NCBI GenBank assembly: GCA_045598025.1
Contig: JAZLLH010000025.1
Location: 1-7,088, forward strand
Length of the DNA: 7,088 nucleotides
Direction of reading: 5' to 3'
Source: UBA1195 sp045598025
GTDB taxonomy: Bacteria; Bacteroidota; Bacteroidia; Bacteroidales; WCHB1-69
The stretch's first letter is position 1. Each line of letters starts with the position of its first letter. A program made the translations under genes and the position numbers. The notes under the pieces were generated by a model. The model saw nothing but the letters and a program-made list of their open reading frames with translations. It was not told the origin of the DNA and searched no databases. Positions 1 through 5,985 of the stretch are shown here, in pieces.

Positions 1-775
1 TGAAGAAGGCACCGCTCTGCTGATATTGGCTGAGCGATAGTCCTTTGATGCTTACCCTGAAGAGTTTGGCCTGTATGTTTTCCCATTCCCAGCGTTTCTG
101 CTGTTCGCAATTGTTCAGTTTGATTTCCTGCATGCCGGTGACGAAATGCAGGTTGTCGTTGCCGATGCCGTAGTCAACGATGCTTTGGGACAGGAAAGGA
201 AAAATGAGTTGCAATAACGTGCCGAGCAGCATGCCCAGGAAAAGCTGGGTAATGAGTTTCCGGTAGGGTTTGAGGTACTGCAGCACGAAGCGCAGCCTGG
301 TCCGGTCTTTCTTTTCGCCTTCGGCGGCATAAAAATCCGGGGTAGGCTCCAGCAGCAGCGCGATGCCTTCGGGTGTATCGTTCCGCTGGTCTCCGGCCCA
401 AGAGGCAATGAATTCTCCGGCCGTGTAACGTATGCGGCTGCCGGCGGGGTCCGCTACGCAGACGGTAGTTTCTCGTCTTTTCTTCACGATGTCGTACACG
501 ACAACGAAGTGGTTCTGTTTCCAGTGGACGATGCAGGGCAGGGGCGCTTCGCAGAGTTTTTCGAAATTCAGACGGACGCCGAGGCTTTTGAATCCGATGT
601 TTTCCGCGGCCGTGCTGATGCCCAGCAGGCTCACGCCGCTGCGGTTGAGGTAACTTTTCTGCCGCAGGGTGTCCAGACTGTAGTGGCGTCCGTAGTGCCT
701 GGCAATCATGCGCAGACAGGTCGGCCCGCAGTCCATGGCGTCCATTTGTTGGTATAAGGGAAATGTTTTTTTCAT
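1..775 (-). CDS. C39-peptidase ABC transporter (PCAT), 5' part, with apparent internal deletion
   Basis: This is the N-terminal 258 residues of an inner-membrane exporter that cuts double-glycine leader peptides and pumps out the core; the gene runs off the left edge. The C39 peptidase domain occupies about residues 1-145. Its DCGPTC motif carries the nucleophile Cys16, HWKQNHF supplies His89, and ADPAGS supplies Asp109, so the catalytic triad is present. A first membrane helix lies at about residues 173-200 and is followed by SQSIVDYGIGNDNLHF. Residue 212 onward (VTGMQEIKLNNCE) then matches a segment that, in Bacteroidota relatives as I remember them, follows helix 4. About 140 residues (helices 2-4) therefore seem to be missing, yet the frame is kept. 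The ABC ATPase domain would lie outside the window. The start at 775 sits 12 bp after the hlyD stop, and the MKKTFPLYQQMDAMDCGP opening is typical. The family is certain; function is doubtful. Confidence 0.9.
   Translation of the reverse strand, partial: MKKTFPLYQQMDAMDCGPTCLRMIARHYGRHYSLDTLRQKSYLNRSGVSLLGISTAAENIGFKSLGVRLNFEKLCEAPLPCIVHWKQNHFVVVYDIVKKRRETTVCVADPAGSRIRYTAGEFIASWAGDQRNDTPEGIALLLEPTPDFYAAEGEKKDRTRLRFVLQYLKPYRKLITQLFLGMLLGTLLQLIFPFLSQSIVDYGIGNDNLHFVTGMQEIKLNNCEQQKRWEWENIQAKLFRVSIKGLSLSQYQQSGAFF
140..148 (-). other. Junction of apparent in-frame deletion in the ABC transporter gene
   Basis: Phe211 and Val212 of the transporter are encoded here. The preceding residues (GIGNDNLH) belong to the loop after transmembrane helix 1. 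The following residues (TGMQEIKLNN) belong to the cytoplasmic segment after helix 4 in homologues. The reading frame continues across the join without a stop. The exact breakpoint cannot be fixed without an intact relative, and the comparison rests on remembered family architecture. Confidence 0.65.
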
Positions 776-787
776 CCTGTCATTTTT

Positions 788-2137
788 TTATTTGTACAAA
801 ATAGCCCGTATGGGGTTGAGAAAACGGTCAATCAGCCGCAAATCGTCGGTGATGATTTCGGCGGTGCCGGTCATTTCCTGCGTGAAATCCAGTTTTTTGC
901 GGTAGGTGGTCGTCAGCTGTCCGGGAAAGACGACTTCCAGCAGGTAGGCGCGGCTGCCGTCGCTGTGCTGTACGGGAACCAGCGAGATGTGGCGTATGCT
1001 GACTTTGACCATGCCGTATTCCATGTAGGGGAAGTTGTCGAACTTGATGTTGACGGTCTGTCCGGTGCGTACCTTGCCCGCGCCCCGGGGCGGAAGCAGG
1101 ATTTTCCCTACGATGCAGGCTTGGGTTTCAGGTACGATGGTGGCCACGACTTCGCCGGCGGAAACATTCTGGTTTTTCTGCCAGTAGGTGGTGAAGGTGA
1201 TTTTTCCGCTGCACGGGGCCCGGAACAGGAAGTTCTGTTCCCATCCGTCGATTTCGGACAGCAGCAGTTTTCTGGCGCCCTGCAGGGCAATCCGCAGGGA
1301 ATTTTCCTGTTCCAGCCGCGTCTGTTCCAGGTCGAAGATGTTCTGCTCCAGTTGCAGCAGGCTGAGCTGCTGGTTGTCAATGGCGCTTGTTGCGGCATCG
1401 CAGGATTGCTGCTGCTGCAGGTACTTGTTTCTTTCCGTTTCGTATTCCAACTTGGAAATCAGTCCCTGACGATAGAGCGGGGAGTCCATGGCGAAGATTT
1501 CGTGTGCGATTTCCAATTGCCGTTTTTGGGAGAGGCTTTGTTTTTCCATGTTTTTCAGTATGCGCTGTCCGGTCTGCAGCTGCTTTTCGATGACGCGTAT
1601 CTTTTTCCGGTGGTAATCGGTGTGGAGAAAATAGCGGTAGTCTTCAAGTGCCTTGAGGTAGGCGGTATGTGCGGATTGCATGCTGCCCAGTTGCAGTCCG
1701 GCACTGTTCTCCCCGGGAAAGTTGTCCGAGAATCCTGCATCTCCGGCTTTTTCCAGCTGTGCCTTGAGCCGCAGCACGTCCTGCCAGCGGGCGGTGTTTT
1801 CCAGCACGCCGATGAGCGTGCCTTCTTCCACGTGTTGCTGTTCACGGAGGAAGAGCGTGTCGATTTTTCCGCTGCTGCGGGCCGCCACGCCCGCCGGCAG
1901 GTGCTCGGTGGTTACCGTGACGGGAGCCTGCAGTATTTCCGGATACTTGATGAGGTAGCTCCCGGCAAAGAGTTGGGCGATGATGAGGAAAATAACGGTG
2001 ATTCCCCAGCGGACAATCCGCCGCGGCGCCCGTCCCAGGATTTCCTGCACTTCCTCGCTGCGGAGGTACAGGCGGTTGTCGTTGTGAAGGTCTTGGTTCA
2101 GATGTCCGGTGTTTTCTGTCTGTTCAGGGTGTGGCAT
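788..2137 (-). CDS. HlyD-family periplasmic adaptor of peptide export system
   Basis: This 449-residue membrane-fusion protein would bridge the inner-membrane ABC exporter and the TolC-like outer-membrane channel. Residues 1-41 are cytoplasmic, and one membrane helix spans about residues 42-63. The first half of a lipoyl-like domain follows (about 72-116, ARSSGKIDTLFLREQQHVEEG). A long Gln/Glu-rich helical hairpin covers about 155-298. The second lipoyl half is at about 303-336 (FRAPCSGKITF, then NQNVSAGEVVATIVPE), and a beta-barrel region with RTGQTVNIKFDNFPY comes after it. Length and order fit an intact adaptor. The gene starts 20 bp after the maturase stop and ends 12 bp before the ABC gene, so it is co-transcribed with both. 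Codons 13 to 46 lie in a 100-bp direct repeat shared with a broken hlyD copy at 5794-5970. The first 12 codons differ from that copy, so the start region may have come with the upstream cassette. Confidence 0.93.
   Translation of the reverse strand: MPHPEQTENTGHLNQDLHNDNRLYLRSEEVQEILGRAPRRIVRWGITVIFLIIAQLFAGSYLIKYPEILQAPVTVTTEHLPAGVAARSSGKIDTLFLREQQHVEEGTLIGVLENTARWQDVLRLKAQLEKAGDAGFSDNFPGENSAGLQLGSMQSAHTAYLKALEDYRYFLHTDYHRKKIRVIEKQLQTGQRILKNMEKQSLSQKRQLEIAHEIFAMDSPLYRQGLISKLEYETERNKYLQQQQSCDAATSAIDNQQLSLLQLEQNIFDLEQTRLEQENSLRIALQGARKLLLSEIDGWEQNFLFRAPCSGKITFTTYWQKNQNVSAGEVVATIVPETQACIVGKILLPPRGAGKVRTGQTVNIKFDNFPYMEYGMVKVSIRHISLVPVQHSDGSRAYLLEVVFPGQLTTTYRKKLDFTQEMTGTAEIITDDLRLIDRFLNPIRAILYK
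2002..2101 (-). repeat. 100-bp direct repeat, copy A (inside intact hlyD)
   Basis: Base-by-base comparison with 5853-5952 gives 98 matches in 100 positions, in the same orientation and 3851 bp apart. The only differences are the adjacent bases 2029-2030 (cc here, gg in copy B), which change one codon from Ala to Pro. Identity stops sharply at both ends. The repeat encodes LNQDLHNDNRLY through RRIVRWG of HlyD. Confidence 0.97.
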
Positions 2138-2157
2138 GGGAATGTTGGTTTTTCAGG

Positions 2158-3510
2158 TTACGGTAATTTCTGAGTGTTCTTTGCAAGCTCCTTCATCCGA
2201 ATATGATGCAGTATAAACTCCTCCATGTGTCCCTTGTAATAGGTGCAGCAGTCATTTTCACCCTGCTGGAATTCGTTTTCTATCCGATGAATCGGACATC
2301 CGCCATGACAGATGGGCAAGTACGCACAGGAACGGCAACGCGGGTCATCCAACGGATCCGCACCGTACAGCTGCCTGTTTAGCAATGTGCGGTTCACATT
2401 TTCAATCATGCCCTTTTTGTTGATTCTGCCTATGGCAAATTTTTCATCCCCGATATGTTCCCAGCACTTGTACACATTTCCCTCCGGGTCAAACGCTAGA
2501 GCCTGCGGGTTCCGGATAGCGCATTCCGTGACATAATTATCCGGATACCTGACCTGCGGCGAATCAATGCCCGACTTCGCCAAACCAAGGATATAATTAG
2601 GATACTCTTTTTTGCTGAAAATATCAGAATCAATTGTCCTTCCACAATTACTCCTGTCCAATACAAATGCAGGAGAAACAGATATGTTCTTTCCCTTGAA
2701 TCGTGACAATATAAATTGTTGCAATTCCTGATATTCCTGTGCATTTGATTTGGTCAGATTGACTCTGATTACGGCATGTATTTCAGGTGCCAGACTGGTT
2801 AGCAAACCGATGTTGTCAATCACCACGGAAAACGCATCATCACACCCCTCGGTAAACTTTATGCTGTTATGCGTATCCTTCATACCATCCAACGTTATCT
2901 GCATATTTCTGATCTTCAAACGCTGCATAGCCCTGATATTTTCCTCATTAAGATGAAATCCTGTGGTGATGATATCCGAAATACATGTGACACCCTTAAA
3001 TCTCCTCTGAAGTTTGCGATAGAAACGTTCCATTTCCGGCACCGCCATAAGTGGCTCCCCACCAAACCAAGTAAGATGTATTCTCTTGATGTTTTCATAT
3101 TTGCCGACATATTTGCAAATGCCTTTCATAACATCTTCGGACATATATGACGGGCGCTTGTTCTTTTCAAAACAGTAGTGGCAATTGAAGCAGCAATCCA
3201 TGGTGGGAGCAATGGTCAATATAAGTATGTCTTTGAAATTGCGCAACGAATTGATTATGGATTTATATAATAGAATCGCATCTTCATCATTTTCAGTAAT
3301 GAACATATTCTTTTTTAAATCATCTGTCAACTCTGCATCCAACGTATCAGAAATGCAGGCATCCTTTTTCTTTTTTTGCCGCACAAAGTCTGCCAGTTCC
3401 TCATCCACTTCCATAAGCGCATTGGACATGGTATTGTAAAGGTAATGTCTGCCTTTATCGCTAAAGACAAAGGTGTAAAGTGAAATTTTCAATGGAATTT
3501 GTTTGGTCAT
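2158..3510 (-). CDS. Radical SAM/SPASM peptide maturase
   Basis: This 450-residue cytoplasmic enzyme should use S-adenosylmethionine and iron-sulfur clusters to modify the precursor peptide encoded upstream. The radical SAM cluster motif CxxxCxxC is Cys106, Cys110 and Cys113 (CCFNCHYC). FGGEPL (149-154) is the SAM-binding GGE motif, and ITLDG (205-209) fits a later barrel strand. A C-terminal SPASM domain for auxiliary clusters carries Cys330, Cys349, Cys392, Cys395, Cys401, Cys405 and Cys421/422, with the spacing CRSCAYLPICHGGC. The first 90 or so residues (with YTFVFSDKGRHYLYN) resemble the N-terminal extension of Bacteroidota peptide maturases and may bind the leader. The gene lies 14 bp after the protease gene and 20 bp before hlyD. 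A sampled 60-base line (2641-2700) is 38% GC, against 62% in hlyD. The bond formed (thioether, carbon-carbon or other) cannot be read from the sequence. Confidence 0.92.
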   Translation of the reverse strand: MTKQIPLKISLYTFVFSDKGRHYLYNTMSNALMEVDEELADFVRQKKKKDACISDTLDAELTDDLKKNMFITENDEDAILLYKSIINSLRNFKDILILTIAPTMDCCFNCHYCFEKNKRPSYMSEDVMKGICKYVGKYENIKRIHLTWFGGEPLMAVPEMERFYRKLQRRFKGVTCISDIITTGFHLNEENIRAMQRLKIRNMQITLDGMKDTHNSIKFTEGCDDAFSVVIDNIGLLTSLAPEIHAVIRVNLTKSNAQEYQELQQFILSRFKGKNISVSPAFVLDRSNCGRTIDSDIFSKKEYPNYILGLAKSGIDSPQVRYPDNYVTECAIRNPQALAFDPEGNVYKCWEHIGDEKFAIGRINKKGMIENVNRTLLNRQLYGADPLDDPRCRSCAYLPICHGGCPIHRIENEFQQGENDCCTYYKGHMEEFILHHIRMKELAKNTQKLP

Positions 3511-3524
3511 AATTCTATTGTTGA

Positions 3525-5003
3525 TTATCTTGTTTCAAATATCAAATCGTATGATTTTACACAAAAATAAAACTGTTTTTCTGAAAAGAAACCAGGGACA
3601 TTAAAACCATATCTGCTTTTTGGTTTTAGCGGTTCGCTTAAAGGAAGCACGTATGTGTACTGATCCTTCCAATACGGGCATTCGGTACTTTCATAATCAA
3701 ATTCCCATTCTCCCTTTTCATTCTTGTATTTACATCCGTGTTTCAATGGCAAAGGTAAAATGTTATCCCCATCCACAAAAGATACTACTCGGACATCCTG
3801 CATGGGCCTGGAAAAAATGATGATGACTTTGTCGATGTTGGTGTCCACCACCGAACCGTTGGCCGGATAAGTGGCCACAATTTTTGGCCACAACATATTA
3901 TACATGCGCCTTTTCGGCAGATAATATATGTGCAGATTGTCCACCACCTGTTGCATGAACGATACCAGTTGAGGCATGAATGCCTCATAATTTGGAAAAC
4001 GGTCACGGTTCAGATAGAACACTTTCAGATAATCCAACATCTCGCCGAGCCAGATGTAACCGTTTAATTCTTCATAAAAAATGTTTTCTTCCAGCATGGC
4101 GGAATCCATGCTGTGGTGTGCCTGATAATAGGCATACTCGCACAGCCGGTTCATGCCTTCATACAAAATGCTGCTGTACCCGTAATGTCTGAAATTCAAA
4201 TCATCCATAACATACGGGTAGATGGAATCGGAAATGGTCTGAAAACTGTCGCGGTATCTGTCGCATACAGGATTGTTGTAGTTGTGGCAGATTTCATGGA
4301 TAAGCACCGTGAACTTGCTCAAATCGGCCATGCTGTCCATTCTCCCAGTAAATCCCATTACACAATGGTGATGCTCTACTCCACGGGCATCCGTTCTGTT
4401 CAAAGAAAAATTGTGCCTGCCGTTGGCTGGCACCACCCATACGTTTTCCAGTGAAAAAGGCTGTCCGAAGAAGTCACTGAACCAGGCTGTGTCTATCCGC
4501 CCGACAATCTGGCGCATGTTTTCCTCCGCCACGGCATAAAAGGAGCTGTGCGCCACAAAGAACTGATGAAATTTGGTATCTTTGTAGAACTTGTTCAGCA
4601 GCCGCAGGTATTCCTTCAGCTCGGCCCTGCTCCACGCATTATCACGCTGGCTGTATTCTTCCGATTCATAGAACGCCTCCCACTTCCTGGTCCATACGAT
4701 GCCCTTGGGCGTGATTTCCACATCGGCCGCCAGGTCGGCGATGACACTGAAATCGAAATGCCTTTTCCGCGCTTCAATCATCTTCCGGAGGTACCGGACC
4801 AGCTCATGGTCCTTATATTTGGAAAAACAGGAGTCAATGTCAGCCACATAATTCTCCGGCACCTTATGGATGAATATCTCATCACCGGTGAGCCGGAAGG
4901 CAACTCCTGTCAGTTCAAAACGTTCGTCAACACTTACGTTAGGCTGGGCGCTTATCCAAATACCGCAAAAGAACAAAACAAGAGTCAAGAAAAACTTATT
5001 CAT
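3525..5003 (-). CDS. Secreted DUF4932-like HExxH metalloprotease with C-terminal Ig-like domain
   Basis: The protein has 492 residues. A signal peptide (residues 1 to about 19, hydrophobic LTLVLFFCGIWISA) ends before QPNVSV, so it should be exported to the periplasm or beyond. A zinc-protease motif HEICH lies at 236-240 within FTVLIHEICHNY, with Glu237 as likely catalytic base. YEGMNR (Glu282) is a candidate third zinc ligand about 40 residues on, as in gluzincins. The Bacteroidota DUF4932 family, as I remember it, has this layout. Residues 379-401 (PANGSVVDTNIDKVIIIFSRPM) look like the start of a Big_5/SbsA-type Ig-like domain. The gene lies between the precursor and the maturase, 88 bp after the former (past a terminator) and 14 bp before the latter. 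It could trim the exported peptide, give self-protection, or act on something else. Metalloprotease-like identity is fairly sure, the family name less so, and the role is unknown. Confidence 0.8.
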   Translation of the reverse strand: MNKFFLTLVLFFCGIWISAQPNVSVDERFELTGVAFRLTGDEIFIHKVPENYVADIDSCFSKYKDHELVRYLRKMIEARKRHFDFSVIADLAADVEITPKGIVWTRKWEAFYESEEYSQRDNAWSRAELKEYLRLLNKFYKDTKFHQFFVAHSSFYAVAEENMRQIVGRIDTAWFSDFFGQPFSLENVWVVPANGRHNFSLNRTDARGVEHHHCVMGFTGRMDSMADLSKFTVLIHEICHNYNNPVCDRYRDSFQTISDSIYPYVMDDLNFRHYGYSSILYEGMNRLCEYAYYQAHHSMDSAMLEENIFYEELNGYIWLGEMLDYLKVFYLNRDRFPNYEAFMPQLVSFMQQVVDNLHIYYLPKRRMYNMLWPKIVATYPANGSVVDTNIDKVIIIFSRPMQDVRVVSFVDGDNILPLPLKHGCKYKNEKGEWEFDYESTECPYWKDQYTYVLPLSEPLKPKSRYGFNVPGFFSEKQFYFCVKSYDLIFETR

Positions 5004-5040
5004 AAAGTAAATTTAAATTTATTTTACCAAATCATTAATC

Positions 5041-5080
5041 AAAAAAATAAATGAAGAAGGGAAAAATTCCCCTCTTCATT
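5041..5080 (-). terminator. Intrinsic terminator after the precursor peptide gene
   Basis: Read on the minus strand, arms at 5073-5080 and 5050-5057 pair perfectly (AATGAAGA with TCTTCATT). After one mismatch an inner stem GGGAA/TTCCC closes a 3-base loop. A T-rich tract (TATTTTTTT, 5049-5041) follows directly. The terminator begins 11 bp after the precursor stop and lies before the protease gene. It should end most transcripts after the precursor, letting the peptide outnumber the enzymes while readthrough supplies the downstream genes. Confidence 0.88.
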
Positions 5081-5091
5081 ATATAATTTAC

Positions 5092-5364
5092 TTAAGCTAA
5101 CTGTACAAGAGGTTGTTGCTTAACATTATTACATTCACCATAACCTCTGCAAGGCGATTCCCAATAAGACTTCTGATTACAATACCAATACACACCGCAA
5201 TCCAAGCGATGGACCATGCACTCTTGAGTATAATATTTCTCAAAACATTCCTGATATACCTCTTTATTAGCGCATCGTTCAGGCCATGCTGACATTCCAC
5301 CGGTAATAGAAGCCATGTTTTCGTCCGTCAAGCGGCTTTTCTCTATTTCCTCTATGATTTTCAT
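5092..5364 (-). CDS. Cys-rich precursor peptide with double-glycine leader (RiPP precursor)
   Basis: This 90-residue peptide is the likely substrate of the radical SAM maturase. The leader (residues 1-23, MKIIEEIEKSRLTDENMASI then TGG) has the LTxENMxxIxGG pattern of Bacteroidota double-glycine leaders. The C39 peptidase should cut after Gly23. The 67-residue core has seven cysteines (31, 40, 49, 56, 62, 72 and 78) and many aromatic residues, including Trp27, Trp60, Trp68 and several Tyr, with the sequence DCGVYWYC in the middle. It ends QPLVQLA. Seven is an odd number of cysteines, so disulfides alone would leave one free. I chose the start at 5364 because the leader begins there and a promoter lies 70-100 bp upstream. 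The open frame continues to 5718, but the extra N-terminus is unlike a leader. A sampled line (5221-5280) is 33% GC. It resembles the GG-Bacteroidetes precursor group (TIGR04149), from memory only. Confidence 0.85.
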   Translation of the reverse strand: MKIIEEIEKSRLTDENMASITGGMSAWPERCANKEVYQECFEKYYTQECMVHRLDCGVYWYCNQKSYWESPCRGYGECNNVKQQPLVQLA

Positions 5365-5378
5365 ATCGCATTCGATTT

Positions 5379-5390
5379 TAAAACGTTTTA
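5379..5390. repeat. 12-bp perfect palindrome upstream of precursor start
   Basis: TAAAACGTTTTA is a perfect palindrome 14 bp before the precursor start codon, inside the predicted 5' untranslated region. It could be a small operator or just AT-rich sequence. No other copy was noticed in the window. Confidence 0.4.
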
Positions 5391-5434
5391 TCCTGCTTCC
5401 GGCCTCCTCTTTCCACGCCAAAGGCGCACAGAAA

Positions 5435-5465
5435 CAAAAATAATTGCTTTTTTCCCTGCTCCGAA
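5435..5465 (-). promoter_or_regulatory. Bacteroidota-type promoter for the precursor gene
   Basis: On the minus strand, TATTTTTG (5442-5435) matches the -7 consensus TAnnTTTG exactly. TTCG (5465-5462) matches the -33 element TTTG at three of four bases with a 19-bp spacer. Transcription would begin near 5430, giving a leader of about 65 nt before the start at 5364. This is the best promoter candidate for the cassette. Confidence 0.6.
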
Positions 5466-5478
5466 TATGAAAAAATGA

Positions 5479-5486
5479 TACTTTTG
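5479..5486 (+). promoter_or_regulatory. Plus-strand -7 element (TACTTTTG), divergent from precursor promoter
   Basis: TACTTTTG followed by CA matches the Bacteroidota -7 consensus on the plus strand. The expected -33 region (near 5455-5459) matches poorly. It faces the hairpin-rich island at 5490-5690 and nearly overlaps the minus-strand promoter at 5435-5465, so the two would be divergent and back to back. Confidence 0.4.
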
Positions 5487-5489
5487 CAC

Positions 5490-5690
5490 TTCGGTTTCCG
5501 GTGCCGGCGCGGGCAAGGCCGCGCAAAGCCTCAGGTGCCTGTGGAAGGAGAAACGCTTCTTCATGTTGCAAAGTAGAAAGGGCGCTTCCCCTGCGGGGCA
5601 CCTTTCTTATTCCCTCTCCGGCCAACAGCTCCCGCACCCCATGGCCGGAGCCGCAGCGATGAACGTGTTTTTCCCCAATGTCGGTAATGA
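5490..5690 (+). ncRNA. Possible structured RNA (GC-rich hairpin island)
   Basis: About 200 bp of GC-rich sequence between two AT-rich stretches contains several inverted repeats. These are GCGCGG/CCGCGC (5507-5512 with 5519-5524), GAAGGAG/CTTCTTC (5544-5550 with 5556-5562), GAAAGG/CCTTTC enclosing CCCC/GGGG (5576-5606) and CTCCGGCCA/TGGCCGGAG (5616-5624 with 5642-5650). AGGTGCC/GGCACCT (5533-5539 with 5597-5603) is an alternative long-range stem. The second hairpin pairs fully only if the plus strand is transcribed, because one pair is G-U, and a plus-strand -7 element lies just upstream. Ends are approximate. I recognise no known family; it might instead be part of a precursor leader RNA or the remains of an older gene. 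Confidence 0.3.
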
Positions 5691-5715
5691 GTGATTCATA
5701 GCGAAAAAATTTCAG

Positions 5716-5723
5716 CAAATATA
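5716..5723 (-). promoter_or_regulatory. Second minus-strand -7 element (TATATTTG)
   Basis: TATATTTG, followed by C, is an exact TAnnTTTG match in AT-rich DNA about 350 bp before the precursor gene. No TTTG-like -33 element was seen at the usual spacing. If used, it would give a long leader carrying the complement of the hairpin island. It is weaker support than the proximal promoter. Confidence 0.35.
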
Positions 5724-5793
5724 ATCATTTTTTTGATGCGATTTTCATATATTTTTTGTGCTGATATTCAGCTAATTATATGTGTTTTTAATA

Positions 5794-5970
5794 TTAGCAG
5801 CCAATTTTTGGACGTGGATTATTCATCTTTTCCCACGGATGGAATGCAGGTTTTCCCCAGCGGACAATCCGCCGCGGCGGGCGTCCCAGGATTTCCTGCA
5901 CTTCCTCGCTGCGGAGGTACAGGCGGTTGTCGTTGTGAAGGTCTTGGTTCAGTTCAGTGTTTATAGGCAT
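5794..5970 (-). pseudogene. Broken hlyD 5' fragment behind tolC
   Basis: An open frame of 58 codons starts 15 bp after the tolC-like stop, just where hlyD normally follows. Residues 7-39 (LNQDLHNDNRLY through RRIVRWG) match residues 13-45 of the intact HlyD at all but one position (Pro31 instead of Ala). The frame then leaves the family abruptly (KPAFHPWEKMNN) and stops at 5794, before any membrane helix. The first six residues, MPINTE, differ from the intact copy's first twelve. It is best read as the native start of an ancestral hlyD, cut off by recombination. A short soluble peptide could still be made, but it has no evident function. Confidence 0.85.
5853..5952 (-). repeat. 100-bp direct repeat, copy B (inside hlyD fragment)
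   Basis: Partner of 2002-2101 in the same orientation, with two mismatches (5880-5881). The two copies bracket the precursor, protease and maturase genes. Recombination between them would delete 3851 bp and leave one intact hlyD directly behind tolC. Confidence 0.97.
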
Positions 5971-5985
5971 GGTGTTTCATTTTTT

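Noticed and set aside
965..2173. Long plus-strand ORF (402 codons) opposite hlyD
   Set aside because: It is antisense to a clear HlyD gene with all expected domains. High GC leaves the opposite frame open, and the translation has no recognisable domain.
4945..5003. Lipoprotein signal in the metalloprotease (Cys13)
   Set aside because: Cys13 is preceded by Phe-Phe and lies within the hydrophobic core, not in a lipobox. Ordinary signal peptidase cleavage near residue 19 fits better.
5530..5565. Small SRP (4.5S) RNA suggested by TCAGGT and GGAAGG
   Set aside because: The conserved domain IV arrangement (GGAA tetraloop closed by CC/GG with the AGCA internal loop) is not present.
5562..5693. Plus-strand 43-codon ORF starting MLQSRKG in the hairpin island
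   Set aside because: A purine-rich GGAAGGAG lies upstream, but it overlaps several hairpins, has no signal or domain, and the structure explains the sequence better.
5092..5718. Precursor frame extended upstream to a 208-residue protein
   Set aside because: The added N-terminus is low-quality, Arg/Pro-rich sequence across the hairpin island, its start overlaps a -7 element, and it would bury the leader in mid-protein. The start at 5364 explains the double-glycine leader and nearby promoter.
2002..5952. Insertion sequence or integron as the mover of the cassette
   Set aside because: No transposase, integrase, terminal inverted repeats or short target duplication was seen. The only bracketing repeats are coding hlyD sequence.
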